DNA from: Caldilineaceae bacterium SB0661_bin_32
GTDB lineage: Bacteria; Chloroflexota; Anaerolineae; Caldilineales; Caldilineaceae
Length of the DNA stretch: 53,496 nucleotides
Assembly (NCBI GenBank): GCA_009841235.1
Contig: VXMH01000096.1
Span: 23,598 to 77,093, forward strand
Direction: 5' to 3'
Shown piece by piece: positions 8,101 through 16,565 of this stretch; the stretch's first letter is position 1, and the number at the start of each line of letters is the position of its first letter. The translations under genes and the position numbers were made by a program. The notes beneath the pieces are model-generated. The model was not told the DNA's origin. It saw nothing but the letters and a program-made list of their open reading frames with translations, and ran no database searches.

Positions 8101-9411
8101 TTACCAGACATCGTCGACTTGGACGTCGGGGTCCGGAACGGGCGGCAAGGGCACATTTGTAGATTGATTTGTGTTCACCGCCTGGCTGGCCGGAGAGGAG
8201 GCCGACTTCAAGACAGCCGTCGAAACCCACTTGATGAACTTGACCAGGCTTTCAGCATTGTTGGCTTGTAAGGGTTCCAGTTCCGGGTGGCCAATAAAGC
8301 GTTGCAGGACGTTTTTTTCGGCATCGTCGCCGATGGCAATAGCGATGCGAACGGCTTTCGTTCCCCAAGGTTGAGCCATCAGGTCCCGCAGGCCAGAATT
8401 AATATCATCGGTGGGGTGGCCGTCGGAGATAAGAACAAGAACTGGAGGCAGCGCCCGCTGGGGCATGAATTCCGGATCAAGCTGTTCGGCGACCAGTTGC
8501 AGGGCCTTACCCATGTCGGTCACGCCATTGGCCTCTAGGTCATCCCAGCGGAATTGCTCGACCGGAACCGGGCTGGCCATGTGCCAGCTGGCCCCGCTGG
8601 AAAACTTTACGGCGCGCACCATCACTTCGGCATTGGGATTCTCGGCCGCGGCATCCTGCATGTGGGGCAACGCTTCGCGGATGGCGTTGTTTAGCGATTG
8701 GATCTTGCCGCCGTAGCCCATCGAACCGGAGCAGTCGGCAATCCAAATGAAATGTAGGGGACGGCGGGCAAGCGGACCGCCGGGTAGTTTAGGCATGATC
8801 TTTTCTCCTTTCGTCGAAATCCGTAGGATGGCCGTCGAAACCCATTTTATAAATCTGACTAAGCTTTCGGCGTTGTTTGCCTGTAGCGGTTCCAGTTCCG
8901 GATGTCCTATGAAGCGCTGCAAGATAGAGCGATCGACTTCGTCGCCAACTGCGACAGCGATGCGTACTGCTTTCCTGCCCCAAGGCTGATCCATCAGAGC
9001 ACGCAAACCGACGTCTACATCGTCTGAGGGTTTGCTGCAAGAGATGAGAACGAGGACAGGAGGCAACATTCGCTGAGGCAATACAGCTTGATCAAGCTGC
9101 TCGGCGACTAGCTGCAAGGCCTTTCCCATATCGGCCGCGCCGCTGGCCTCCAGGTCAACCAAATTGAACTGGTCGACCGGAACAGGGTTGGCTGCGTGCC
9201 AACTGGCTCCATTGGAGAACTTAACAACGCGTAGCAACACTTCGGCGTTGGGATTTTCGGCCGCGGCATCCTGCATTTGGGGTAGCGTATCCCGGATGGC
9301 GAAATTGAGAGATTGGATCCTGCCGCCATACCCCATCGCGCCGGAGCACTCGACGATCCAAATGAAATGAAGCGGCCTCCGCGCAAGCGGGCGGCCCGGG
9401 AGTCTAGGCAA
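8101..9411 (-). CDS. Tandem von Willebrand factor A domain protein (TerY-like), first domain degenerate
   Basis: 436 residues from a TTG start. It is two closely related vWA domains in one frame, residues about 1-200 and 206-410. The second has an intact MIDAS: DCSGSMG, the Thr in TDMGKAL, and SDGHPTDD. In the first these become ECSGAMG, a conserved ADMGKAL without Thr, and SCSKPSDD, so metal binding there is probably lost. The second domain keeps its own ATG (8796) with an ideal AAGGAG site, so it may also be made alone. The Pro/Asn/Asp-rich tail lacks obvious structure. TerY-like vWA proteins are metal-dependent partners of the kinase and phosphatase. Between the MvaD stop and this start there are 111 bases and no clear terminator. 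Confidence 0.9.
   Translation of the reverse strand: MPRLPGRPLARRPLHFIWIVECSGAMGYGGRIQSLNFAIRDTLPQMQDAAAENPNAEVLLRVVKFSNGASWHAANPVPVDQFNLVDLEASGAADMGKALQLVAEQLDQAVLPQRMLPPVLVLISCSKPSDDVDVGLRALMDQPWGRKAVRIAVAVGDEVDRSILQRFIGHPELEPLQANNAESLVRFIKWVSTAILRISTKGEKIMPKLPGGPLARRPLHFIWIADCSGSMGYGGKIQSLNNAIREALPHMQDAAAENPNAEVMVRAVKFSSGASWHMASPVPVEQFRWDDLEANGVTDMGKALQLVAEQLDPEFMPQRALPPVLVLISDGHPTDDINSGLRDLMAQPWGTKAVRIAIAIGDDAEKNVLQRFIGHPELEPLQANNAESLVKFIKWVSTAVLKSASSPASQAVNTNQSTNVPLPPVPDPDVQVDDVW
8796..8810 (-). promoter_or_regulatory. Internal ribosome binding site for the second vWA domain
   Basis: On the minus strand AAGGAG (8810-8805) lies eight bases before an ATG at 8796, in frame with and inside the tandem vWA gene. 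It marks the ancestral start of the second copy. The sequence is better than the signal in front of the annotated TTG start. Confidence 0.75.
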
Positions 9412-9522
9412 AGCTCTCGATTCTTTCCATGGGTTTTCGGCGGGAAATCCGGTTCAATTCACCGTCAAATTGGGGAATACCTGTAGAGGTCGTGCCCACC
9501 GACTACACGCAGTCGTATTCTA

Positions 9523-10611
9523 TCAGAAAAGATGCCCATCCAAAAACTGCGGCCCAGTCCCGGGACCACTGGTCAGCACACGCTCCACTGCCGGAAGCGC
9601 ACCCACACGCCGTTCCACTTCGGACGCACTGTCCGCTTCACAGATCAGATGTACGTTCGGCCCCGCATCGATCGTGAAGTAGACCGGCACGCCCTCATCC
9701 TCCCGCCAGCTCCGCACCGCCTGAAGCACCTGCAGCGTGCCCGGCTGCCAGTAAAGCAGGCTCGGTGTGCTTGTCATCATCACTCCGTGCATCGCCAGCG
9801 CGTCCAGCTCCAATACAGGGCCGAGCAGAGAAAAGTCTCGTTCGGCGATGGCGCGACGCACGGTCTTCAGCCACTCCCTGACGCACTGCGTGCGCGCCGC
9901 GTTGAGCGGACTCGTCGCCGCCAGCCGGTGCCCGCTGCTGCTGCTGACCCGCTTGGCCCCGGCGCTGACAATGGCGATGACGTCGCGCAGCGCCCAGTGG
10001 TTTTCGTCGTACATCTGGTGCGCCACACTCCGGGTATCGAGAAGTGAACTACTTTCACTCTCTCCTCTCCCCCAGCCCCGCTCCCATTCGACAAAGCCCC
10101 CGAACAGGCTGCGGCTGGCCGAACCGCTCGCCTGCCGGGCGACCGCGGACAGCCGCGTTGCGTTCAGCCGGAGTCCCAGGGCGGCAGCCCCGGCGACGGT
10201 GAGCGCGGCAAATCCGCTGGCCGAACTGGCGATGCCGGAAGCCATCGGAAAATTATTGTTGCTGACAACGCGGGCCTTGTAGGGGACGCCGGCCAGCGCG
10301 CGCAGCCGGTCGAGATGGGCCACAATACGCTCTGCGGGCCCGCCCTCAAGCTGCACGCCGTCAATGACAACTGTGTCCTCCGGCAGGCAGACGCAGCCGT
10401 CCCAGGCGACCGTCGTGGTTGTATGCGCGTCCGCCAGGGTCATGCTGATTGAGTTGTTGAGCGGGATGTTCAGATCTTCACCGGAGCCGGCAACGCCCCA
10501 GTACTTGATGAAGGCGATGTTGCTGCCGGCGCGGCAAGTGGCCTTGCGTTCAGACAACGAAGCGGGTGGGCATTCGACAATCACACTTCTCGTTCTGCCT
10601 GCTGTTCGCAT
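9523..10611 (-). CDS. mvaD: Diphosphomevalonate decarboxylase
   Basis: Converts mevalonate 5-diphosphate to isopentenyl diphosphate with ATP, the last step of the classical mevalonate route. Family signatures include NIAFIKYWG near the start, the LNNSISMTL segment, NNFPMASGIASSASGF (ATP/substrate loop), SGSASRSLFGGFVEW and the FTIDAGPNVH segment with the catalytic Asp. Length (362 residues at most) is normal for the family. The ATG at 10611 would overlap the upstream gene by 31 bases; a GTG at 10584 sharing GTGA with the upstream stop is equally possible. No other mevalonate gene lies nearby. The mevalonate route is unusual in bacteria but known in Chloroflexota. Confidence 0.93.
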   Translation of the reverse strand: MRTAGRTRSVIVECPPASLSERKATCRAGSNIAFIKYWGVAGSGEDLNIPLNNSISMTLADAHTTTTVAWDGCVCLPEDTVVIDGVQLEGGPAERIVAHLDRLRALAGVPYKARVVSNNNFPMASGIASSASGFAALTVAGAAALGLRLNATRLSAVARQASGSASRSLFGGFVEWERGWGRGESESSSLLDTRSVAHQMYDENHWALRDVIAIVSAGAKRVSSSSGHRLAATSPLNAARTQCVREWLKTVRRAIAERDFSLLGPVLELDALAMHGVMMTSTPSLLYWQPGTLQVLQAVRSWREDEGVPVYFTIDAGPNVHLICEADSASEVERRVGALPAVERVLTSGPGTGPQFLDGHLF

Positions 10612-10883
10612 CGACGCAGCAGGTCGTCGATCAGTTCGTCATGCGCGCGGAAATGGATCTCTACGCCGCCCTGCACCGGCTCGATGCGCGCCTGCCAGCC
10701 GATCCCCTCAACCAGCGCCAGTTTCTCGACCACGCCCGCCCCCAGCCGCTTCAGCACCGCTTCGGCCTGGTCAGACGTCAGTCCCGGGAACGCCAGACTT
10801 TCGGACTCATACAGGTCGTCATCCTGAAAGCGGGGATCTCTGCGGTCTTCCTCATTTCCCAGCGATGGGGCGCTGATCGGCAT
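10581..10883 (-). CDS. Small conserved-looking protein of unknown function
   Basis: 100 residues from the ATG at 10883, which has AAGGAG six bases upstream; an upstream in-frame TTG has no such site. The sequence is acidic at the N-terminus, with an LTSDQAEAVLKRLG helix and a C-terminal beta/alpha stretch ending in a charged helix. No signal peptide, membrane segment or recognised domain was seen. It lies between the DHH phosphoesterase and MvaD on the same strand with short spacing or overlap, so cotranscription is likely, but its role is unknown. Confidence 0.7.
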   Translation of the reverse strand: MPISAPSLGNEEDRRDPRFQDDDLYESESLAFPGLTSDQAEAVLKRLGAGVVEKLALVEGIGWQARIEPVQGGVEIHFRAHDELIDDLLRRCEQQAEREV

Positions 10884-10928
10884 CGAAAACTCCTTCAAGT
10901 CCTCTTCGTGCAAGGGAGAAATCCAGCT

Positions 10929-12275
10929 CTATTCTGCCTCAAGCAGTGCGACGCCCACGTCGTCGCCGGCGCCCAACTCTTTGAGAAATCGGGGCACTAG
11001 GGCGTGCAACTCGGCAATCCGTTCTGCCGGCGTCTTATCGGGAAGATGAATGCGACCACCGGCCATTGTGTTATGACCGCCGGCAGAGCCGTTCCGGCCG
11101 GCGATGATGCGTACCAGGCGACCGGCCTTGGCATTCGAGTCCGCCGCCCGCACCGACATCACACCCTGGTCTCCGTAGATTCCCAGGCAGACGACCCAGG
11201 CGACGTTTTCCATGCGCATCAACAGGTCTGCCACCTCTGCGGCCATATCGGGTCGCGGCATATCAAAAAGCAGGCTGACGGCAATGTCGCCTGTCCTTTC
11301 GGAGTCGTCCTCCGGCTCTCCATCATCTTCGCCCGTATCCTCGTCGCCATCCTGCAGGTTCGACGGCGGACTGTGACTACCGGGCGCGAGCATTCGTGAC
11401 AGCGCAATGATATCGAGATCGAATCGCTCGAGGTCCGATTTGTAACCGTTCTCCTCGTCCTCGTCCAGGACCTCCTCCGCCTCCTCGTCATCCTCTTCAT
11501 CGACGGCGCTGGGCATCGAGACCGTGTAGATTGTCGTGTTGGCCAAGGCATCGCTTATGCTGCGGAAGTAGGTGCGGGGAACCTGCACATGTTCAATTCG
11601 GTTCAGCAGATCCGTCTCGACAAGATGGCGTAAGGTCGAATAGGCCCAGATATCCAGGGTCGACGTGTGCCGGCTGAGGCCCAGCGTGTCCGATTTGATC
11701 CCGTAGAAAAGGGCGGTCGCCAGTCGCGTGTCGACCGGCACTTCGGCTACCGCCAGGTATTCGCACAGTAGCGTGGAGGTGGCGCCCACCTCCGGACGCA
11801 CGTCGTGGACTTTGGCCCGCAGCTGGCTGCGCCGCGGAGGATGATGATCAATCGCGGCCAGCACCTCTTTACCAGGGTAGTCCGTGCTCCACAGCAGATG
11901 ATTGGCCGCCACAGGCTGCGTATCGACCAGCATCACGCCGTCATATACGCTCATCTCCTCCGCGGCCGCCCGCTGCGAAATGCGCACTTTATCGGGCACG
12001 ATTTCATCAGCCATCGTTTGGTTCTCGGCCCGGCCGATGATGCCCCCGTGTCCCAGTGTGACGCGCGTCTCCGGAGCATGAATACGCAGTATCTCCTCCA
12101 TCGCACGCGCGCTGGCGATCGCGTCCGGGTCCGGATCGTTGTGCATCAGAACCAGGAGGTTTTCCTTCTCCTCCACAAGCTCAACGATCTGTTGAATTCT
12201 TCTCTCAGTAGCGCTCCGCCGCCTGGCGCCAAAGCCTTCCGGCAGGGAGAGCAACATGGTTGGAGTTTCTTCCAT
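10929..12275 (-). CDS. DHH-family phosphoesterase (NrnA/RecJ-like) with acidic insertion
   Basis: About 448 residues from the ATG at 12275 (a TTG at 12329 would add 18). Motifs: HNDPDPDAIAS (first metal site), LVDTQP, DHHPPR (the DHH signature) and a C-terminal DHHA1-like GRNGSAGGHNTMAGGRI. These are typical of NrnA-type nano-RNases and pAp phosphatases or cyclic-dinucleotide phosphodiesterases; the exact substrate cannot be told from sequence. Between the DHH and DHHA1 parts sits a strongly acidic, low-complexity insertion (roughly residues 255-325) not usual for NrnA. It is the first gene of a minus-strand run with the small unknown protein and MvaD. Confidence 0.85.
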   Translation of the reverse strand: MEETPTMLLSLPEGFGARRRSATERRIQQIVELVEEKENLLVLMHNDPDPDAIASARAMEEILRIHAPETRVTLGHGGIIGRAENQTMADEIVPDKVRISQRAAAEEMSVYDGVMLVDTQPVAANHLLWSTDYPGKEVLAAIDHHPPRRSQLRAKVHDVRPEVGATSTLLCEYLAVAEVPVDTRLATALFYGIKSDTLGLSRHTSTLDIWAYSTLRHLVETDLLNRIEHVQVPRTYFRSISDALANTTIYTVSMPSAVDEEDDEEAEEVLDEDEENGYKSDLERFDLDIIALSRMLAPGSHSPPSNLQDGDEDTGEDDGEPEDDSERTGDIAVSLLFDMPRPDMAAEVADLLMRMENVAWVVCLGIYGDQGVMSVRAADSNAKAGRLVRIIAGRNGSAGGHNTMAGGRIHLPDKTPAERIAELHALVPRFLKELGAGDDVGVALLEAE

Positions 12276-12329
12276 AACTCGTCCGATGGCCCTTTGAACC
12301 GCAGGTTCGATTGCCGGATATGCCGCCAA

Positions 12330-12668
12330 GCGTTAGACGGAAATCGAGCAGGGCGGGGGTATTATACCCAACATGTACCTTTCGCGGAAGCACTGTTTCT
12401 GACCGAATCTCAAGCATTCTTTTCGTGCCCTTTGCGAGTCGCGAGCCAGCCTACAACGCCCGCCCTGCATTTCTCCCAAAAGCCTGTTTCCAATTTCACC
12501 CTCAGCTGGTATCGATTCCCCTCCAGACTGTTCCCACGCCAAATTTTGGATGCACCCCTCGAGTTCCGCTTGTTGAGCAATCCCCGCATTTAAGGTACGA
12601 TTGGGCGCACTTGGCATCTGGTCGCTGGCACCGGAATAACCGCAGGTATTCACACAAAGGATGCGCGC
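12330..12668. other. Divergent intergenic region, 339 bases, mostly featureless
   Basis: This lies between the minus-strand DHH gene and the plus-strand DUF3500 gene, so it should hold both promoters. On the minus strand an exact TATAAT sits at 12366-12361 within a short palindrome (GGGTATAATACCC), but no convincing -35 box is correctly placed. No convincing promoter for the plus strand and no RNA gene was seen. Confidence 0.4.
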
Positions 12669-13763
12669 ATGACAAACTCAACTGATATTTTGACCGGCGC
12701 TGGCGCGCAAACCGTCGTCCGGCAAATGGGTGAGGCCGCGGCTGCCTTTCTGGCCTGCCTCTCCATAGACCAGAAACACAGAGCCGTCGTTCCCTTTGCC
12801 GATCAATCAGAGCGCACAAACTGGCACTATACACCGATCCTGCGCAAGGGGCTTTCTCTGTCTGAAATGACCTTTCCGCAGCGGCAAAGTGCCCTGCAAC
12901 TGGTCAATGCCGGCCTAAGTCGCGCAGGCTTTGTTACCGCCTCGACCGTGATGGGGATTGAGAACGCTCTCGACATGTTGGAAGATTGGGAGCGCACATA
13001 TCCGGGCAGGGATCCACAGCTCTATTTCCTGACCATTTTCGACAGCCCGGATGAAAAGGGTGTGTGGGGATGGCGCTTTGAGGGCCACCACATCTCGCTC
13101 AATTACACGATTGCCGCTGGGAAAATCATCTCGCCCACGCCACTGTTCTTTGGTTCGAACCCGGCCGATGCGCCCTTCAGCCCGGCGGCCGCCCTCCGAC
13201 CCCTGGCCGGCGTCGAAGATCTGGCCCGCGAGCTGGTCCGCTCTTTTGACGAAGAGGCCCTGGCAACTGCCAGCATCTCCCCGGCGGCGCCGCCTGACAA
13301 TGTACTCTACAATCTTCCCCAGGTTGTTGAAGGCGCTTTTCGTATGCCTGCCAACTCCCCCGACCTGGAAGCCTGGAAAGATGCCAAAGGTGTGGACGAT
13401 TCGCACGTCCAGGCCTTGCGCTATTCCGACACGCCCCGCGGGCTCTGCCGCAGCCGCATGAACAGCGGGCAGCAGGAGCTCCTGCTGGCGCTCATCGGAG
13501 AGTATATCCATCGAATGCCCGACGAACTCGCTGAAATCGAGTGGCACAACCTGGGCGAGCACGGCCTGGACGGTATCCACTTTGCCTGGGCCGGCGGCCT
13601 GGAAAAGAGGCAGGGCCACTACTACCGCATCCAGGGCCCCCGCTTCGTCTGTGAATACGACAACACCCAGAACGACGCCAATCACATCCACTCGGTCTGG
13701 CGGGACCCGGTCAATGATTTCGGCAGGGATCTGCTGGCGCACCACTATGCTCATCATCATTAG
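12669..13763 (+). CDS. DUF3500 domain protein
   Basis: 364 residues covering essentially the whole DUF3500 family. Characteristic features are the FADQSERTNWHYTP segment, the WGWRFEGHHISLNYT core, the FFGSNPADAP stretch and the C-terminal HSVWRDPVNDFGRDLL with a histidine-rich end. The many His, Asp and Glu residues could bind metal, but no reaction is established for the family. No signal peptide is seen. It stands alone on the plus strand, divergent from the DHH gene and followed by a 365-base non-coding region. Confidence 0.85.
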   Translation: MTNSTDILTGAGAQTVVRQMGEAAAAFLACLSIDQKHRAVVPFADQSERTNWHYTPILRKGLSLSEMTFPQRQSALQLVNAGLSRAGFVTASTVMGIENALDMLEDWERTYPGRDPQLYFLTIFDSPDEKGVWGWRFEGHHISLNYTIAAGKIISPTPLFFGSNPADAPFSPAAALRPLAGVEDLARELVRSFDEEALATASISPAAPPDNVLYNLPQVVEGAFRMPANSPDLEAWKDAKGVDDSHVQALRYSDTPRGLCRSRMNSGQQELLLALIGEYIHRMPDELAEIEWHNLGEHGLDGIHFAWAGGLEKRQGHYYRIQGPRFVCEYDNTQNDANHIHSVWRDPVNDFGRDLLAHHYAHHH

Positions 13764-13889
13764 GGGCTGACGGCGCGCCTCCCGTTCAGGCTGTCCGGCT
13801 GGCGTCCATGTTCATTGGCCAGGTTCAGCGCACATCGAATCGGGTACTGTTGCGCAGAGATTCTTGTCGCTCGCTGCTCTTGAGAGATG

Positions 13890-13917
13890 CCTATGCCGGC
13901 GTAATCTTTGGCATAGG
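13890..13917. promoter_or_regulatory. Inverted repeat between DUF3500 and the molybdenum hydroxylase gene
   Basis: CCTATGCC (13890-13897) is repeated inverted as GGCATAGG (13910-13917) with a 12-base spacer. It ends 12 bases before the -35 box at 13930. No T-run follows, so an operator for the downstream gene is more likely than a terminator. Chance cannot be excluded. Confidence 0.4.
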
Positions 13918-13929
13918 GGCAGAAATCGT

Positions 13930-13958
13930 TTGACGAAGCGGATGAAGATCAGTACAAT
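13930..13958 (+). promoter_or_regulatory. Sigma-70-like promoter of the molybdenum hydroxylase gene
   Basis: TTGACG (13930-13935) and TACAAT (13953-13958) are separated by 17 bases, both one mismatch from consensus. The predicted transcript would have a leader of about 165 bases before the ATG at 14129. The remaining leader shows no recognisable riboswitch. Confidence 0.65.
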
Positions 13959-14128
13959 CCGGTTCATGTGTCACATGTCGCATCCTTGCGGCCAATAGCA
14001 TTCGAACAGAATGAGGCCGGTGAATCCAGTTAAGACGTCCTGCATAGCTATCGAACTGTTCACAAATAGTATGTTGCAGGGGTCCGCAAGCAACTTTTCA
14101 CATGTAACCAACTCTTAAGGAGACTTTT

Positions 14129-16405
14129 ATGGCTGAAAACGGCAAATCGGTAATGTCCGGAAACTACCAGGTTGTGGGGACCCGGCCCATTCGGCACGAC
14201 GGTACCGATAAGGTTGTCGGCGCAGCCCGCTATGCCGCTGACCAGAACGTGCCGGGCATGTTGTACGGCAAGTATCTGCGCAGCCCCCACGCCCACGCGC
14301 GCATCCTGAATATCGATACCAGCAAAGCCGAGGCTCTGCCGGGCGTCGTCTCGATCGTTACTTCGTCCGACCTGGCCGAAGCGGCCGACAAGATTCAGGA
14401 GATGGGCGAAGACGCCGTCAATCTGAGGTATCTGAGCGCCAATATGCTGGCCCATGACAAGGTCCTCTACCACGGCCACGCCATCGCCGCGATCGCGGCA
14501 AACAGCGTCCATGTCGCTGAAGAGGCGGTCGGCCTGATCGACGTGGAATATGAGGTCCTCAAGCCGGTGCTGGATGTGCGCGAGGCCATGGCAGACGACG
14601 CCCCCATCCTCCTGGAGGAGTTGCGCACTGTCGCCTTGGGTGATGTCGGCGATAAGCCCACCAACGTCGCACAACATTTCCGCCACGCCCGCGGCGACCT
14701 GGAAGCCGGTTACGAAGCAGCCGACGCAATTGTCGAGCGCGAATTCACAACGGCCATGGTCCATCAGGGATACCTGGAGCCGCAGGCCTCGACCGTGCAG
14801 TGGCGGCCTGACGACCAGATTCACATCTGGACCAGCACCCAGGGCCCCTTCCAGATTCGGGACTCGGTTTCGGCCCTCCTGCAGGTGCCCGTTTCGCAGG
14901 TGAAGGTGACGCCCGCAGAGATCGGAGGCGGTTTCGGCGGCAAGTTCACCCCCTACACCGATCTGCCCGCGGCCCTGCTCTCCCGCAAGAGCGGCCACCG
15001 CCCCGTTAAAATGGCGCTCACCCGCACGGAAGTACTACAGGCGACCGGCCCCACCTCCGGCAGCTACATCAAAGTGAAGATGGGCGCTTCGAAGGACGGT
15101 CGCATCACCGCAGTTGAGGCCGACCTGATCTACGAGGCGGGCGCCTATCCCGGCTCGCCCGTCGGCGCCGGCGCCGGCGTGATCCTGTCACCGTACAAGC
15201 TCGATAATCTGCGCATCGACGGTTACGACGTTGTCGTGAACCGTCCGCAGAGCGGCGCCTACCGCGCGCCCGGCGGCACCAATGCCGCTTTCGCTTCGGA
15301 GACGGTGATCGACGAGCTGGCCGAGATCCTGGAGATCGACCCGCTCGAATTCCGCCATATCAACGCCGCCCAGGCAGGAGACCGCCGCCCCGACGGGCCC
15401 GAGTACAAACGCATCGGTTACAAGGAGACCGTTGAAGCCGCCATCGATCATCCCCATGCCGCCACCCCGAACGAGGGCACAAATCGCGGTCGGGGCGTCG
15501 CCTCCGGTTTCTGGTTCAATGGCGCCGGCCCTTCAAGCGTCACCGCCATCGTGAACGCCGACGGCACCGTAAACCTGATGGAAGGCTCCGCCGACATCGG
15601 CGGCACGCGCGCTTCTGCCGCCATGATGCTGGCCGAGACAATCGGCGTCGCCGCCGAAGACATCAACCCGCAGGTCGTAGACACCGACTCGATCGGCTAC
15701 ACCAGCGGCACCGGCGGCAGCAGCGTCACCCACAAGATCGGCGTGACCACCCATCAGCTCGGGCTGGAGCTGCGCAGGAAGATGAGCGAACAGCTCGCCG
15801 ATTACTGGGAGATGGACATTTCCGACATCACCTGGCAGAACAACCAGTTTAGCGGCAACGGCCACAGCCTCGGCTTCAAAAAAGCCGCCCAGGAGCTATC
15901 CAGCGGCTACGAAGCGCTGACGGCCAGCGTCACCATGAACACGGAGGGGGCCGGCCCCTGCTTCGGCACGCATATCGTCGACGTCGAGGTCGATCCGGAG
16001 ACGGGGAAGGTCGAGATCTTGCGCTATACCGCTATTCAGGATGTGGGCAAGGCGATCCATCCCAGCTATGTGGAAGGCCAGATCCAGGGCGGTGTCGTCC
16101 AGGGAATCGGCTGGGCCCTGAACGAAGAGTATATCTACGACGACGAGGGCCATCTGCTCAACGCCAGCCTGCTCGACTACCGCATGCCCACCGCGCTCGA
16201 TCTGCCCATGATCGAGTCCGTTCTGGTTGAGGTTGCCAACCCGGACCATCCCTTCGGCGTGCGCGGCGTCGGCGAAGTGCCGATCGTTCCACCCGCCGGG
16301 GCCATCGCCAACGCCATCTACGATGCCATCGGCGTGCGGCCGAACGAGCTGCCAATGTCGCCGGCGCGGTTGCTCGAAGCTATCTGGGAGAAAAACGGCG
16401 CCTAG
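14129..16405 (+). CDS. Xanthine dehydrogenase-family molybdopterin-binding (large) subunit
   Basis: 758 residues, the usual length of the molybdenum-cofactor subunit of xanthine dehydrogenase, aldehyde oxidase and CO dehydrogenase-type hydroxylases. The N-terminal part (RHDGTDKVVGAARYAAD and the HAHARILNID segment) is the aldehyde oxidase a/b hammerhead. The cofactor domains carry EIGGGFGGKF, SGAYRAPGGTNAAF and the C-terminal GVRGVGEVP, whose Glu (about residue 715) is the likely catalytic base. AAGGAG lies seven bases before the ATG. The FAD and 2Fe-2S subunits normally encoded next to it are absent, so it is an orphan or uses partners elsewhere. The substrate is unknown; a purine, aldehyde or aromatic compound is possible. 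Confidence 0.92.
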   Translation: MAENGKSVMSGNYQVVGTRPIRHDGTDKVVGAARYAADQNVPGMLYGKYLRSPHAHARILNIDTSKAEALPGVVSIVTSSDLAEAADKIQEMGEDAVNLRYLSANMLAHDKVLYHGHAIAAIAANSVHVAEEAVGLIDVEYEVLKPVLDVREAMADDAPILLEELRTVALGDVGDKPTNVAQHFRHARGDLEAGYEAADAIVEREFTTAMVHQGYLEPQASTVQWRPDDQIHIWTSTQGPFQIRDSVSALLQVPVSQVKVTPAEIGGGFGGKFTPYTDLPAALLSRKSGHRPVKMALTRTEVLQATGPTSGSYIKVKMGASKDGRITAVEADLIYEAGAYPGSPVGAGAGVILSPYKLDNLRIDGYDVVVNRPQSGAYRAPGGTNAAFASETVIDELAEILEIDPLEFRHINAAQAGDRRPDGPEYKRIGYKETVEAAIDHPHAATPNEGTNRGRGVASGFWFNGAGPSSVTAIVNADGTVNLMEGSADIGGTRASAAMMLAETIGVAAEDINPQVVDTDSIGYTSGTGGSSVTHKIGVTTHQLGLELRRKMSEQLADYWEMDISDITWQNNQFSGNGHSLGFKKAAQELSSGYEALTASVTMNTEGAGPCFGTHIVDVEVDPETGKVEILRYTAIQDVGKAIHPSYVEGQIQGGVVQGIGWALNEEYIYDDEGHLLNASLLDYRMPTALDLPMIESVLVEVANPDHPFGVRGVGEVPIVPPAGAIANAIYDAIGVRPNELPMSPARLLEAIWEKNGA

Positions 16406-16462
16406 CGGCCAGTTTCTGTAAACTTGCGGCCATGAACTGCACTGGCCGCCGAAGTGTTCGAG

Positions 16463-16503
16463 AAGGCGGGTCGGTAGACATTGTGTTGACCGGCCCGCCT
16501 TTT
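16463..16503 (+). terminator. Rho-independent terminator
   Basis: An 11-base stem (16465-16475 with 16489-16499, one G-U pair, very GC-rich) with a 13-base loop is followed by TTTT. It lies 60 bases after the molybdenum hydroxylase stop and separates that gene from the uronate dehydrogenase-like gene. Confidence 0.85.
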
Positions 16504-16565
16504 GATTCAATACGCAAATTCAGTGTTGCAAATGGTACAGCTCGACGACAGGAGATAACAGCCAT

